Below, in pieces: positions 1 to 9,640 of a stretch of 64,000 nt of DNA. The notes beneath the pieces were generated by a model. That model was given only the letters and a program-made list of their open reading frames with translations, had not been told where the DNA came from and ran no database searches. Source of the DNA: Bacteroidia bacterium (GTDB taxonomy: Bacteria > Bacteroidota > Bacteroidia > CAIKAF01); contig JAUHWY010000006.1 in assembly GCA_030427255.1 (NCBI GenBank), forward strand, positions 83,848 through 147,847. Direction: 5' to 3'. Each line of letters begins with the position of its first letter. The first letter of the stretch is position 1. A program made the translations under genes and the position numbers.

Positions 1-1
1 T

Positions 2-1702
2 AGTTCGGACAGCTTGCAAAGCGCTGCGGGACTGCCTGCCCGTGTTTTTGACCGTTGGACGCTTACCGAAGCCGGTCTGCCAAAAATCAAAACTCCTGAT
101 GGTAAGGTAGATTTACTTTATGTGGTTTGGAAAAACAACCGTTACCTACATGGAATGAATACCCTAGATCATTCAGGATATGGAGTGACCCCTTTTCGTG
201 GAAAACCATTTGGTCCCTTTGTTGGACTAAATACTGCAGCCTCTTTTAACCAAAGTCAAGGTTTGGGGCATAGCCTACATGTAACCGTTTGCGAACATTT
301 GCATGCGCTCTTTGGCGGAAACAACTGGCATTCGGGCGGTGGAGCCGGAATGCATACCTTTTTTGCTATTCCTGCCAACTATGGCTTAACCGGACAAATG
401 AACAGTCCTATGATTGCTTTTAGTGCCTGGGACCGCTGGATGATGCAATGGAGAAACCCTCAAAAAAAATTCATTACCTCCGCGCTCGACAGCCTCGGGC
501 AAGAAGTCCCCACCGACAACCTACTTGGCGACCAAGGGCCAAACCGCGAAGTGTTTTACCTCAGGAATTTCAGAACCACCGGAGATGCGCTAAGAATTAA
601 ACTACCCCACCTTAACTACCAAAATAAAGGGGATGTAAAAAACCAATACCTCTGGATTGAATACCGACTTTTAGACCATGAATCCGAAGAATACCTTAGC
701 CCAAAACACGATTGCAATTACCGAGAAAACGAGTTTTTCCGGCAAGGAACGCCGGGAGCTTATGCCTACATTCAAGTAGGCAAAGACCAACAAAGGGGAA
801 ACATGGACCTTTACAATGCCCGCCCGGAATTGCCGAATGGCTTAGGTTCCTTTATTTTTCCTTTACCTGCCGACGGACGATGGGATTACCGGTTTAGGCC
901 GGATAAGGAAGCAAAGCCCCATTATGGAGCCTGCTGTTGGAACAACCGCTCCATTCCGGTCGATTATGCCTCCAGCCTCCCAAACCCTTTTACTGGTCTT
1001 CATGATTTATTTATGACCTACGACACCAATGAAGACGGCAGAATCTGGGGGGGAGACCCTGCCCAACCCGGACTTGCTGAATGGATACCCGATACTGTCC
1101 TATGGAATCAAAGAAGTTCCGGCGACAGCCAAGACGCTTTTGGTGCACGAACAGGCTACACTGAACTAAGCCTTTCTACCAACCCCGCACCCGTGCCTGT
1201 TTACACCCATGCCACACACTTCGAAGGGCGATATGCAGGCCCTCCAAATGCCTCCTTCGAAAATAGAATCATTCATTTAAACGGCTTACGCATTCAATTC
1301 TTCGAAGACACCATTGCACAACACATGAAAGTAGTGGTAGAACGAAATGTATACCAAATCAATAATAATGTACGTTGGTGTGGAATCATTCATTTACACC
1401 CAAGACACGATAGCCTTGATCTGCCCTCCTTGTGGGTGCCCAATAAACGAACTCTCCGACTTGCCAAGTCCACTAGCCCCACAATGGCCAGAGCTCCAGG
1501 GAAAAGCACAGATTTAACCGGCCCAACTGAGTTCCACCTCTTGCCCGGAAGCAAGCTTAAAGTGCAACGCAGGGGAAAAATCATTTTGGAAAAAGGAACA
1601 AGGCTGGTACAGCACCCGGGAAGCATCCTAGAAGTACCTGCTGGGCAAAAGAAAAAATGGCTCAAACGCGGTCAATTGGTAATTTTGGAAAGCAACAAAT
1701 GA
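2..1702 (+). CDS. Secreted M6/zincin-like protein, 5' end truncated by window edge
   Basis: Open frame runs upstream of the TTG at 14 to the window edge. Motif TVCEHLHALFGGNNWHSGGGAG resembles a zincin HExxH region with the first His replaced by Cys. Confidence 0.5.
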   Translation, partial: SSDSLQSAAGLPARVFDRWTLTEAGLPKIKTPDGKVDLLYVVWKNNRYLHGMNTLDHSGYGVTPFRGKPFGPFVGLNTAASFNQSQGLGHSLHVTVCEHLHALFGGNNWHSGGGAGMHTFFAIPANYGLTGQMNSPMIAFSAWDRWMMQWRNPQKKFITSALDSLGQEVPTDNLLGDQGPNREVFYLRNFRTTGDALRIKLPHLNYQNKGDVKNQYLWIEYRLLDHESEEYLSPKHDCNYRENEFFRQGTPGAYAYIQVGKDQQRGNMDLYNARPELPNGLGSFIFPLPADGRWDYRFRPDKEAKPHYGACCWNNRSIPVDYASSLPNPFTGLHDLFMTYDTNEDGRIWGGDPAQPGLAEWIPDTVLWNQRSSGDSQDAFGARTGYTELSLSTNPAPVPVYTHATHFEGRYAGPPNASFENRIIHLNGLRIQFFEDTIAQHMKVVVERNVYQINNNVRWCGIIHLHPRHDSLDLPSLWVPNKRTLRLAKSTSPTMARAPGKSTDLTGPTEFHLLPGSKLKVQRRGKIILEKGTRLVQHPGSILEVPAGQKKKWLKRGQLVILESNK

Positions 1703-2148
1703 ACCGCCTTCCACATTTCCTGCGATTATTGTCTATCGCCTTTCTCTTATGTCTCCTAAGCTCCGCTTGCAAAGGAAATCAAAACCGCTATGGTCGCCTC
1801 TCCGAAGGCCAACAAAGTACTGCACCCAAAGGCAATAGTGGAGTTTCGGCTAAAAAACGAAAGGCCATGCAACAGCGTGACTTCTTGGGAGGCGAAAAAG
1901 GCTCCGATAGACGCCAAAGAAAACGCAAGGCTAAAGCCAACCGAGAAACCATGGAGAGCTTCAAATCCCAAAAAGAACAGGAGGAAGCACGCCAAAAGGA
2001 ACAACTCACCCGAAAAGAGCGCCGCCAACTTAAAAAGCTCAAAAAACAACAAAAGCGCAGGCACTTAGACATTCAAGACAAAAAAACACGAAAACGAATG
2101 AAAAAAAACAAACGCGATGCCGAAAAAAGACACAAGAAAAACAGATAA
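1699..2148 (+). CDS. Small lipoprotein with a very Lys/Arg-rich tail
   Basis: ATG overlaps the upstream stop (ATGA). Signal peptide with lipobox LLSSAC, then K/R/Q/E-rich sequence to the C-terminus. Confidence 0.6.
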   Translation: MNRLPHFLRLLSIAFLLCLLSSACKGNQNRYGRLSEGQQSTAPKGNSGVSAKKRKAMQQRDFLGGEKGSDRRQRKRKAKANRETMESFKSQKEQEEARQKEQLTRKERRQLKKLKKQQKRRHLDIQDKKTRKRMKKNKRDAEKRHKKNR

Positions 2149-2413
2149 TAAGCCCTTCTTAACCATGGAGCAAAAGCAACAACCATAAGGGATAAGAGCA
2201 TAGAAAGCAATGGCTCAATGGCATACTTTTGGCCAAAGGCTTTTCCAATATCTGTTAAAATGCAAAAAAAGTGCGGGTTTTGCCATAGTTTTGCCCTGCT
2301 ATCAGCACAGATGCTAAACCATAATTGGACCCGAAGGCAACCCTTGGCTGTTTTTCCCCGTCCTATTTATGAAATTAGCCCCCTGTGCTTGGACGCACGT
2401 GTTGGAGTAAATT

Positions 2414-2776
2414 ATGAAAGCATCGGTCTCTGAATTCAACGCCTTTAGGGCAAAGCAAAACAAACGTTTGCTTGAAAGCGATAACCTGCTTATTAAGCGT
2501 TTGTATAATTTAGACCATCGAGCTTACGAAGCCGGCGCTCTTCCCATCCAAACCAAAGAAATGCTTGGCTTGGCCATGTCCTTAGTACTCCGTTGCGACG
2601 ATTGCGTTAAATACCACTTAGAACAAGCCATGCAGGCCCAAGTCTCCGAAGCCGAAATCCTAGAAGTCTTAGCTTTGGCTCAACTCGTTGGAGGTACCAT
2701 AGTTATTCCCCACGCCCGAAAAGCCATCGAATGGTGGGACTTATTGCATGAATCCCCAAGCAATTCTAAGGCATGA
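2414..2776 (+). CDS. Carboxymuconolactone decarboxylase / AhpD-like protein
   Basis: CDDCVKYHLEQAMQAQVSEAEILEVLALAQLVGGTIVIPHARKA matches the CxxC...H pattern of the CMD family. Confidence 0.85.
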   Translation: MKASVSEFNAFRAKQNKRLLESDNLLIKRLYNLDHRAYEAGALPIQTKEMLGLAMSLVLRCDDCVKYHLEQAMQAQVSEAEILEVLALAQLVGGTIVIPHARKAIEWWDLLHESPSNSKA

Positions 2777-5358
2777 GGCATTGGTTTATTTGGCTTTTTA
2801 CTGCGCTACTTGCATGCGCCACAGCTGCAACCGCTCAAGTAACCATCGTTCGAGGGGTCATATACGATGGCGACCCCTCCCAAAACAAAAAAACTCCCTT
2901 GCCTTTTGCCAACGTAATTCTGGAAGGAACCACCATTGGCGATGTAACCAATTTGGATGGGCGATTTGAACTCAAAACCGACCAAAAACCTCAGTTCCTT
3001 CGGGTAAATCTCATGGGCTACCGTGACACGCTAGTCAAAATCCGTCCCGGTACCGTAAACGACGTAAAAATCACCTTGCCTCTTTCGGCCAAAACGCTCG
3101 GAGAATTCGAACTTAAATACAAACGATACCGAAATCCCGCACTTGTCGTTATTGACTCCGTAAAAACCTATCGAAAACAAAACGACCCCTTCCGATTTCC
3201 TAGCGTAGAAGCCGAAGTCTACACCAAAAACCAACTCGACGCCTACAACCTCCCCGAAAAAATGCGCAAATCCAAGCTTGGACGCGTGTTTAAACCCTTT
3301 TACGAACTCTCCTACCAAGACAGTCGCCTAGGAGATACCAACACCTATTACCCCTTTATGCTCATAGAAATGGTGAGCAATGTTTACCGCAAAAAGGGCG
3401 CATCCATTCGAGAAATCATCCATAAATTCGACATTACAGGGGTCGAAAACGATCAGTTTGCGCCCTTCATGAGCGCCACCTTCCAAAACTTCAACTTCTA
3501 CGACGACAACCAGCAAATCCTTGGAAAAAACTTCATCGGCCCATTATCTCCCTTCGGATCGGCTTACTATAAATACATCTTAGAAGATTCCCTCATGATT
3601 GGGGATATGCGCTGCTATCAAATCCGGTTTGAACCCATGGGACTCACCCAACGCGAAATGATTTACGAAGGTCGAATGTGGGTGCACGACGAAACCTGGG
3701 GCGTGCGTAAAGTGGAGCTTCACATGAACCGAACCGCCAACGTGAATTTTATCGCAGGTTTCGAAATCAAACAAGAATTCGACATCGACACCCTTAACGA
3801 CACCTGGATACTCACCAACGATGAAGCACACTTGGACATTAACCCAAAGGACTTTGTAGACTTTTCGCTCAATCTTGCCGAAAAAGACACCAATTACCGA
3901 GTCGTGGTTCACCGATTCCGCTACTTCAAAGATTATGTGTACAACCAACCCGCCTCCGATATTTTTCCCGCTGCAGGCAATGAAGTAGATATGCTTGAAG
4001 AAGTCCGACGCCCCCAAAGCTATTGGGACTCCATTCGCCCACTAAAATTAACACCTCAGGAAGCTGCCATTGACTCTGCCACCGAAGAAGTAAAGAAAAA
4101 TGGATTGTTCCGCTTCGTCTATAAAGTTGGCGACCTCGTTTCATCCGGCTTTTGGAACTTCGGTTACTTTGGCTACGGGCCCCTCTACGAAACTTGGTCT
4201 ATGAACGACATCGAAGGCCATAGAATCAAAATTGGAGGAAGAACCTCCGACAGCCTTTCCAAACGCTTTTATACCGAAGCACACCTCATTTACGGCACAC
4301 GAGACCAAAAATTCAAATGGGACTTTTCCGGCATTTACCACGTCAATAAACGCAAAAACCCCTGGCGCATGTTCGGATGGAAATTTCGGCATGACGTAGA
4401 ACAATTAGGCCTTTCGCGGAACCAATGGCGCCCCGACAACCTGTTAGGCACCTTCCTCCGCAGACGCTCCCTTTCCGATGTTTCCTACATCGACGAGGCT
4501 ACCATGTTTTACGAACACGACTGGTTTACCGGACTTAACTCCAAAATTACCGCCAGCTGGATGCGCGTCTACGATACCGGAACCCTAAGGTTTGGAATAC
4601 TAGACGAAAACAACCAAATCAACAACTTCCTCAGCGATTTTACCCGAGCAGAAATCAAAATTGAAACCGAACTCGCCTACGGACAACAGTGGCTCCGAGG
4701 AAGAGTAAAAAGAAGGGCCATTCGAGGCGAATACCCCGTGGTAAAACTCGAATACACCCTCGGCCTGCCCAACATTTTAGGCAGCGATTATACCTACCAT
4801 GCCGTCCGTTGCTCCATTGCCGACCGCTTTCGTATCCGCCCTCTCGGATACACCGACTGGGAAATCAAAGCCGGTAAAATCTTCGGAACCATCCCCTACC
4901 CGCTCATGGAAATTCACCTCGGCAACGATACCTACATGTACGACCGCTTTGGTTTCAACCTTATGAACTATTTTGAGTTTGTAAGCGACCAATACGCCAC
5001 CGTACGCGTAGAGCATTTCTTCGACGGACTGTTCTTCAACAAAATACCCGGAATCCGAAAGCTGAAATGGCGCGAAACCTTTGGAGCTCGCGCCCTCATC
5101 GGAAGCATAAGCGACGCCAACAAACGCTACATGGCCTTGCCCGAAGGAACCTACGAACTGCGTGACCAGCGCACCGGTAACTTTATTCCTTACGTAGAAA
5201 TTAATGCAGGAATCGAAAATATCTTTAACGTACTTCGCATTGACTTTCACTGGCGCTTAACCCATAGAAACCAACCCGACCCTACCAACCCCGGACAAGA
5301 ACTCTATCCCAACACACCTACCTGGGGAATCACCGGAGAAATTCGCGTAAAGATTTAA
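2773..5358 (+). CDS. Outer-membrane protein with N-terminal carboxypeptidase-regulatory-like domain (DUF5686 type)
   Basis: Signal peptide, then [42 protein letters not shown] (CarboxypepD_reg-like) and a long beta-rich C-terminal region. Confidence 0.75.
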   Translation: MRHWFIWLFTALLACATAATAQVTIVRGVIYDGDPSQNKKTPLPFANVILEGTTIGDVTNLDGRFELKTDQKPQFLRVNLMGYRDTLVKIRPGTVNDVKITLPLSAKTLGEFELKYKRYRNPALVVIDSVKTYRKQNDPFRFPSVEAEVYTKNQLDAYNLPEKMRKSKLGRVFKPFYELSYQDSRLGDTNTYYPFMLIEMVSNVYRKKGASIREIIHKFDITGVENDQFAPFMSATFQNFNFYDDNQQILGKNFIGPLSPFGSAYYKYILEDSLMIGDMRCYQIRFEPMGLTQREMIYEGRMWVHDETWGVRKVELHMNRTANVNFIAGFEIKQEFDIDTLNDTWILTNDEAHLDINPKDFVDFSLNLAEKDTNYRVVVHRFRYFKDYVYNQPASDIFPAAGNEVDMLEEVRRPQSYWDSIRPLKLTPQEAAIDSATEEVKKNGLFRFVYKVGDLVSSGFWNFGYFGYGPLYETWSMNDIEGHRIKIGGRTSDSLSKRFYTEAHLIYGTRDQKFKWDFSGIYHVNKRKNPWRMFGWKFRHDVEQLGLSRNQWRPDNLLGTFLRRRSLSDVSYIDEATMFYEHDWFTGLNSKITASWMRVYDTGTLRFGILDENNQINNFLSDFTRAEIKIETELAYGQQWLRGRVKRRAIRGEYPVVKLEYTLGLPNILGSDYTYHAVRCSIADRFRIRPLGYTDWEIKAGKIFGTIPYPLMEIHLGNDTYMYDRFGFNLMNYFEFVSDQYATVRVEHFFDGLFFNKIPGIRKLKWRETFGARALIGSISDANKRYMALPEGTYELRDQRTGNFIPYVEINAGIENIFNVLRIDFHWRLTHRNQPDPTNPGQELYPNTPTWGITGEIRVKI

Positions 5359-5363
5359 TAAGC

Positions 5364-6104
5364 ATGGAATTACGCGCTGAGCATCTCGTCAAACGCTACA
5401 AAAAACGCACCGTGGTCAGCGATGTGTCCATCAGCGTAAACCAAGGCGAAATTGTGGGACTCCTCGGACCCAATGGTGCCGGAAAAACAACCACCTTTTA
5501 CATGGTTACCGGCATGATTCGCCCAAACGAAGGAAATATTTTCCTCGACCAAGAGCGGATTACCGACTTGCCCATGTACAAACGCGCACGCAAAGGTATT
5601 GGATACCTCCCCCAAGAAGCCTCCGTTTTTCGAAAACTCAGCGTCGAAGACAACATCCGCGCCGTCCTAGAACATCTTGGCCTAAGCAAAGAAGAGCAAC
5701 GCAAACGCTGTGAGGAACTTATAGAAGAATTTGGCCTCGATAGAGTCCGCAAAAACAGAGGCGACCTCCTATCCGGTGGCGAAAGACGACGTACCGAAAT
5801 CGCACGTGCATTGGCCGCAAACCCCGGATTCATCCTCCTCGACGAACCCTTCGCCGGCGTAGACCCCATTGCCGTTGAAGACATTCAGTCCATTGTTTAC
5901 GGACTCAAAAAACGAAACATCGGTATCCTAATCACCGATCATAATGTACATGAAACCCTGAGTATTACTGACCGCGCGTACCTTCTATTCGAAGGAAAAA
6001 TCCTTAAATCAGGAGTAGCGGAAGAGCTTGCCGAAGACGAGCAAGTGAGAAAAGTTTACTTAGGCCAACACTTCGAACTTCGACGCCCCAAAACAAGAAG
6101 TTAA
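5364..6104 (+). CDS. lptB: LPS export ABC transporter ATP-binding protein
   Basis: Walker [10 protein letters not shown], signature LLSGGERRR, Walker [17 protein letters not shown]; LptB-like throughout. Confidence 0.93.
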   Translation: MELRAEHLVKRYKKRTVVSDVSISVNQGEIVGLLGPNGAGKTTTFYMVTGMIRPNEGNIFLDQERITDLPMYKRARKGIGYLPQEASVFRKLSVEDNIRAVLEHLGLSKEEQRKRCEELIEEFGLDRVRKNRGDLLSGGERRRTEIARALAANPGFILLDEPFAGVDPIAVEDIQSIVYGLKKRNIGILITDHNVHETLSITDRAYLLFEGKILKSGVAEELAEDEQVRKVYLGQHFELRRPKTRS

Positions 6105-6117
6105 TTCCTGTTTTTCT

Positions 6118-6420
6118 TTTTGGGGCCTCGCCCATAGCTAAATCATGTTCCAGAGCCGGCCCTAGCTCCGGCCTCCCTCGCCCATGCGTGGCGGCAAATT
6201 GAGTTTGTTAACGGGAGGCCTTTTCAAGTTTTAAACCCTAACCAAAGCGTCAGTGCAAAATGCTTAAGATTTGACCGTAAGGCAAAGGTGCGGCCCGAAT
6301 AGCCTTCCGTTAACAAACTCAAGGCCCTCCGGGGGTTCCGCCTAGCTCCACCTCCTCGGGCACTTGCCGCCAAACGCATGGGCTTCGGGCGGGCCTCCAC
6401 TTGGCCGGGGGCCCATCCTT
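6118..6420 (+). repeat. GC-rich palindromic intergenic element, copy A
   Basis: TGGGGCC start and GGCCGGGGGCCCATCCTT end. Two nested inverted repeats (6181-6197/6364-6382 and 6199-6215/6307-6322). Conserved motif TTCCGCCTAGCTCCACCTCC at about 6336-6355. Confidence 0.7.
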
Positions 6421-6615
6421 CAAAAATTATAAACACTAGTTAAGACCAAAGTCACCCTTAAACACAGGTCTAAACAAAAGGCATAGCTCCAAAGCAAATC
6501 AGGCTGGTTGGAAAAAAAGTCAGAAATAGCCCTAAAGGCCCAAATAAATTCCCTTACGGACTGCCAGCAAACACAAGAGGTTTAGAACTTTCATTTCATT
6601 TTTATTGACAAACCC

Positions 6616-6644
6616 TTGACAATTAGACAATCATGTCCTAATAT
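6616..6644 (+). promoter_or_regulatory. Candidate promoter for an intergenic small RNA
   Basis: TTGACA (6616-6621), 17 bp spacer, TAATAT (6639-6644). Confidence 0.45.
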
Positions 6645-6650
6645 TGCCTC

Positions 6651-6757
6651 TGAAAGCTTGAATACTTACTCCGCAAATCAGGGGTGTTCAATGCATTTGT
6701 AGAAAGGAAAAGAACCACAGCTCCTACTTTGGTAGTGGGTTGTGGTTCTTCCTTTTT
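6651..6757 (+). ncRNA. Candidate small RNA, or terminated leader upstream of lysA
   Basis: Follows the promoter-like sequence. Contains hairpin TTGAATAC...GTGTTCAA and ends in a strong hairpin followed by CCTTTTT. No good ORF. Confidence 0.4.
6708..6757 (+). terminator. Intrinsic terminator-like hairpin
   Basis: AAAGAACCACAGCTCCTACTTTGGTAGTGGGTTGTGGTTCTTCCTTTTT: stem AAGAACCACA/TGTGGTTCTT with T-tract. Confidence 0.75.
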
Positions 6758-6867
6758 ACTACCATCCAAATCCTAGCTAAGCGGGCTGCTCAAATGCTGC
6801 ATTTGGAAAAGAGCGCTTATTTCGGGAAAAATGAGCCCAAACAGACAGCAGAAAGGCGACCAAATGG

Positions 6868-6875
6868 TAATTTTG
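6868..6875 (+). promoter_or_regulatory. Bacteroidetes -7 element TAnnTTTG upstream of lysA
   Basis: TAATTTTG at 6868-6875, 13 nt before the ATG at 6889. Confidence 0.55.
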
Positions 6876-6888
6876 CCAAAAATAAGCC

Positions 6889-8106
6889 ATGCCTTTCACC
6901 TTTGAGTCCCAAACGGAGCTTTGTCTCCAGGCTGTAGAAACTTACGGAAGTCCTTTGTATTTGTACGATGCAGACCGTATGGAGTTTCAATACAAACGAC
7001 TCACCAAGGCCTTTGAAGGCTTGCCTGTTCGATTCAATTATGCGTGCAAAGCGCTCTCTAACCAAGCGATTTTAAAGCTCTTTCATGACCTGGGGGCCGG
7101 CTTGGATACCGTCTCTATTCAGGAGGTGAAACTTGGACTTTTGGCCGGTTTTGAGCCCAAGCAAATCATTTTCACTCCAAATAGCGTAGGTTTTCAAGAG
7201 TTTTTGGAAGCTGTAGAACTGGGAGTTGTCATCAATATCGACAACATTTCCATTCTGGAGCAGTTTGGCGATCGCTTTGGAGCCGATTACCCCATTTCCA
7301 TTCGAATCAATCCACACATTATGGCCGGAGGAAATGCCAACATTTCTACCGGGCATATCGACAGCAAATTTGGCATCTCTATTCACCAAATGCGCCATGT
7401 GGAGCGGGTAGTCCAAAAAACAGGACTGGAAGTGGAGGGACTGCACATGCACACCGGCTCCGATATTCTGGATACCGAAGTCTTTTTGCAGGGCGCTGAT
7501 GTGTTACTCTCTTATGCTGCCTTATTTCCCAACCTTAAATTCGTTGATTTTGGCAGCGGATTCAAAGTGCCTTATCATCCGGAAGATTTGGAAACCGACA
7601 TAGATGCCCTAGCCCAAGGTCTCAAGCAGCGAATGGCAGATTTTTACCGCGACTATGGAAAAGAAGTGGAGCTTTGGTTTGAACCCGGTAAGTTTTTGGT
7701 TAGCGAAGCCGGAAAGTTTCTTTGCCGTGTAAATGTAGTGAAGCATACTACGGCCACTGTGTTTGCCGGCATTGACAGCGGGTTTCACCACCTTATTCGC
7801 CCCATGTTGTACCGAGCCAATCATTTCATTGAAAACCTAAGCCATAGAGAGGGGCCCAAACGAATTTACACCGTGGTTGGTATGATTTGCGAAACCGACA
7901 CCTTCGCTTCGGACATCCCTTTAAACCAAGTGCACGAAGGCGACATCCTCATGTTTTACAATGCCGGTGCATACGGTTTTGAAATGTCCATGAACTACAA
8001 TGCACGCCTCAAGCCTGCAGAAGTTATGATAAAAAACGGCAAGCTTCAACTCATTCGAAAAAGAGAAACGTTCGAAGATTTGCTGAGGAATCAAATCCTT
8101 GCTTAA
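6889..8106 (+). CDS. lysA: Diaminopimelate decarboxylase
   Basis: Fold III PLP decarboxylase motifs: NYACKALSN, HMHTGSDI, DFGSGFKVPY, FEPGKFLVSEAG, CETDTFA. Confidence 0.92.
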   Translation: MPFTFESQTELCLQAVETYGSPLYLYDADRMEFQYKRLTKAFEGLPVRFNYACKALSNQAILKLFHDLGAGLDTVSIQEVKLGLLAGFEPKQIIFTPNSVGFQEFLEAVELGVVINIDNISILEQFGDRFGADYPISIRINPHIMAGGNANISTGHIDSKFGISIHQMRHVERVVQKTGLEVEGLHMHTGSDILDTEVFLQGADVLLSYAALFPNLKFVDFGSGFKVPYHPEDLETDIDALAQGLKQRMADFYRDYGKEVELWFEPGKFLVSEAGKFLCRVNVVKHTTATVFAGIDSGFHHLIRPMLYRANHFIENLSHREGPKRIYTVVGMICETDTFASDIPLNQVHEGDILMFYNAGAYGFEMSMNYNARLKPAEVMIKNGKLQLIRKRETFEDLLRNQILA

Positions 8107-9554
8107 GGACACACCCTCGTCAACGTTACATAACCATGACCCACTCGAAAACTTCCTAAATTTTGAATTGGGCCATTCAAGGTTCCGCTACCTGCATAGT
8201 TCCCGTCTGAGGTAGCCACATTGCTTGCACTTGGAGCAATGAAGCTGCCCCCTCCACCTCCATTGCCGTGGGTGGTGCTGTTCCAATTTCCGCCGCCACC
8301 GCCGCTGTAACCGCCACCGCCGCCGCCGTATCCAGAAGAAGAAACACCGCCGCCGCCGCCGCCAAATCCTCCGTCATTTGTGCTTCCCCCATTTCCTCCG
8401 GCACCACCATTTAGAAACCCTACGCCCTCGTTTGCGCTGGACCCAAGTCCGCCATCATTAAGGTAACCGCCACCACCGCCGGCTACAGCTCCTCCCCCTC
8501 CATAACCTTGCGATCCACCCTGCGCAACACCACCCCCTCCGGGACCGGGCGCAGGATTGCCATAGTTACCGGACAAAATGTTGGAGTTACCTCCAATAGT
8601 GCTCGTCCTACCATTACCTCCGTCGCTGTAACCACGTGTGCTTCCTAAAAATCCATTGCCCCCTCCACCGCCGCCGGCGGCCATTAATAAGTTCCCTCCT
8701 TGAAGTTCCACATAAGAACCGCCACCGCCACCGCCGCCGTCCGGTTGAGTACCCCCCTGCTGCCCAACCAAAATTCGAAGCACATCGCCCGAATTTAACG
8801 ATAAAGTACCTCTTACAATTGCCCCGGAACCACCCACCGTGGGAGAGCCTCCGGCACCGCCCTGTGCACCTGCAACCTCTATTTGCCATTGTCCGGAAGA
8901 AGGAACCGTCCATTCCTGAATTCCATTGCTTACGTTCACTACCCCTTGACCATAACTGCTGTTGCATTGGGCTTGGCTGGGACCGTTTTGACCGGTTTGA
9001 CCACAATTTGAAAACGTTATGCTTAGGGGGCTACAACTACTGACAACCACACTATCGCTATGGCTGCTTTGACAGCCCGCACTGTCTGTTACGGTTAAAC
9101 TTACCGCATAGGTTCCTGCGTTGCTCCAAGTTACTTGCGGATTTTGAGCTACTGAGCTTGCCGGGGTACCGCTTTGAAAAGTCCAAGCATAGGTCATATT
9201 TGGTGCCGGGGCTGAAAAAGATACCGGATTATTCAGGGAAGCTGAGGGCAAGCCAAAAACTGCGTTTGGGAAAGCAGTACAGCCGCACTCAATAGCCTTC
9301 CATGTGCCTGAAGCAAAATACATTTCCAGACAGTCGCTGTCTGTATTGTAAATCTGCAATCCAAATACAGGATTATTAATTGCGTTCCGTTGAGCTGTGG
9401 TTAATCGAGGCAGAGCAAAGCCACGGGTAGTCGACTGCAAATCCAGTACTGCCGAAGAGTCGGGAGGATTATTGCTGCCAATAGTTACCCCTTGTCCAAA
9501 AAGGCTCATTGAAAAAACACCAAACACAAGAAAAAGCGATACCACATAGTTCAT
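8103..9554 (-). CDS. Secreted PKD-domain protein with a large glycine-rich domain
   Basis: Signal peptide, PKD-like segment (YAWTFQSGTPASSVAQNPQVTWSNAGTYAVSLTVTDSAGC), then GDVLRILVGQQGGTQPDGGGGGGGSYVELQGGNLLMAAGGGGGGNG. Confidence 0.75.
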   Translation of the reverse strand: MNYVVSLFLVFGVFSMSLFGQGVTIGSNNPPDSSAVLDLQSTTRGFALPRLTTAQRNAINNPVFGLQIYNTDSDCLEMYFASGTWKAIECGCTAFPNAVFGLPSASLNNPVSFSAPAPNMTYAWTFQSGTPASSVAQNPQVTWSNAGTYAVSLTVTDSAGCQSSHSDSVVVSSCSPLSITFSNCGQTGQNGPSQAQCNSSYGQGVVNVSNGIQEWTVPSSGQWQIEVAGAQGGAGGSPTVGGSGAIVRGTLSLNSGDVLRILVGQQGGTQPDGGGGGGGSYVELQGGNLLMAAGGGGGGNGFLGSTRGYSDGGNGRTSTIGGNSNILSGNYGNPAPGPGGGGVAQGGSQGYGGGGAVAGGGGGYLNDGGLGSSANEGVGFLNGGAGGNGGSTNDGGFGGGGGGVSSSGYGGGGGGYSGGGGGNWNSTTHGNGGGGGSFIAPSASNVATSDGNYAGSGTLNGPIQNLGSFRVGHGYVTLTRVCP

Positions 9555-9619
9555 GGTTTAAAAATAACGCTTTATGCCTAAACCTCCCAACCTGAGTCTA
9601 TCGCCTCTTTCAGATTTCC

Positions 9620-9627
9620 TACCTTTG
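9620..9627 (+). promoter_or_regulatory. TAnnTTTG promoter element
   Basis: TACCTTTG, 13 nt before the ATG at 9641. Confidence 0.55.
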
Positions 9628-9640
9628 AAAAAAAATCACC

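Noticed and set aside
4777-5250. Long antisense ORFs opposite large genes (also 3580-4017, 5498-5884, 37985-38713, 51851-52435)
   Set aside because: They lie opposite well-supported genes, show no domain motifs, and are expected by chance from codon bias.
6199-6322. Integron attC-like site, because of GTTAAC in the inverted repeats
   Set aside because: There is no consistent R''/R' pair in other copies, no integrase and no cassette arrangement. The GTTAAC occurs only in copy A.
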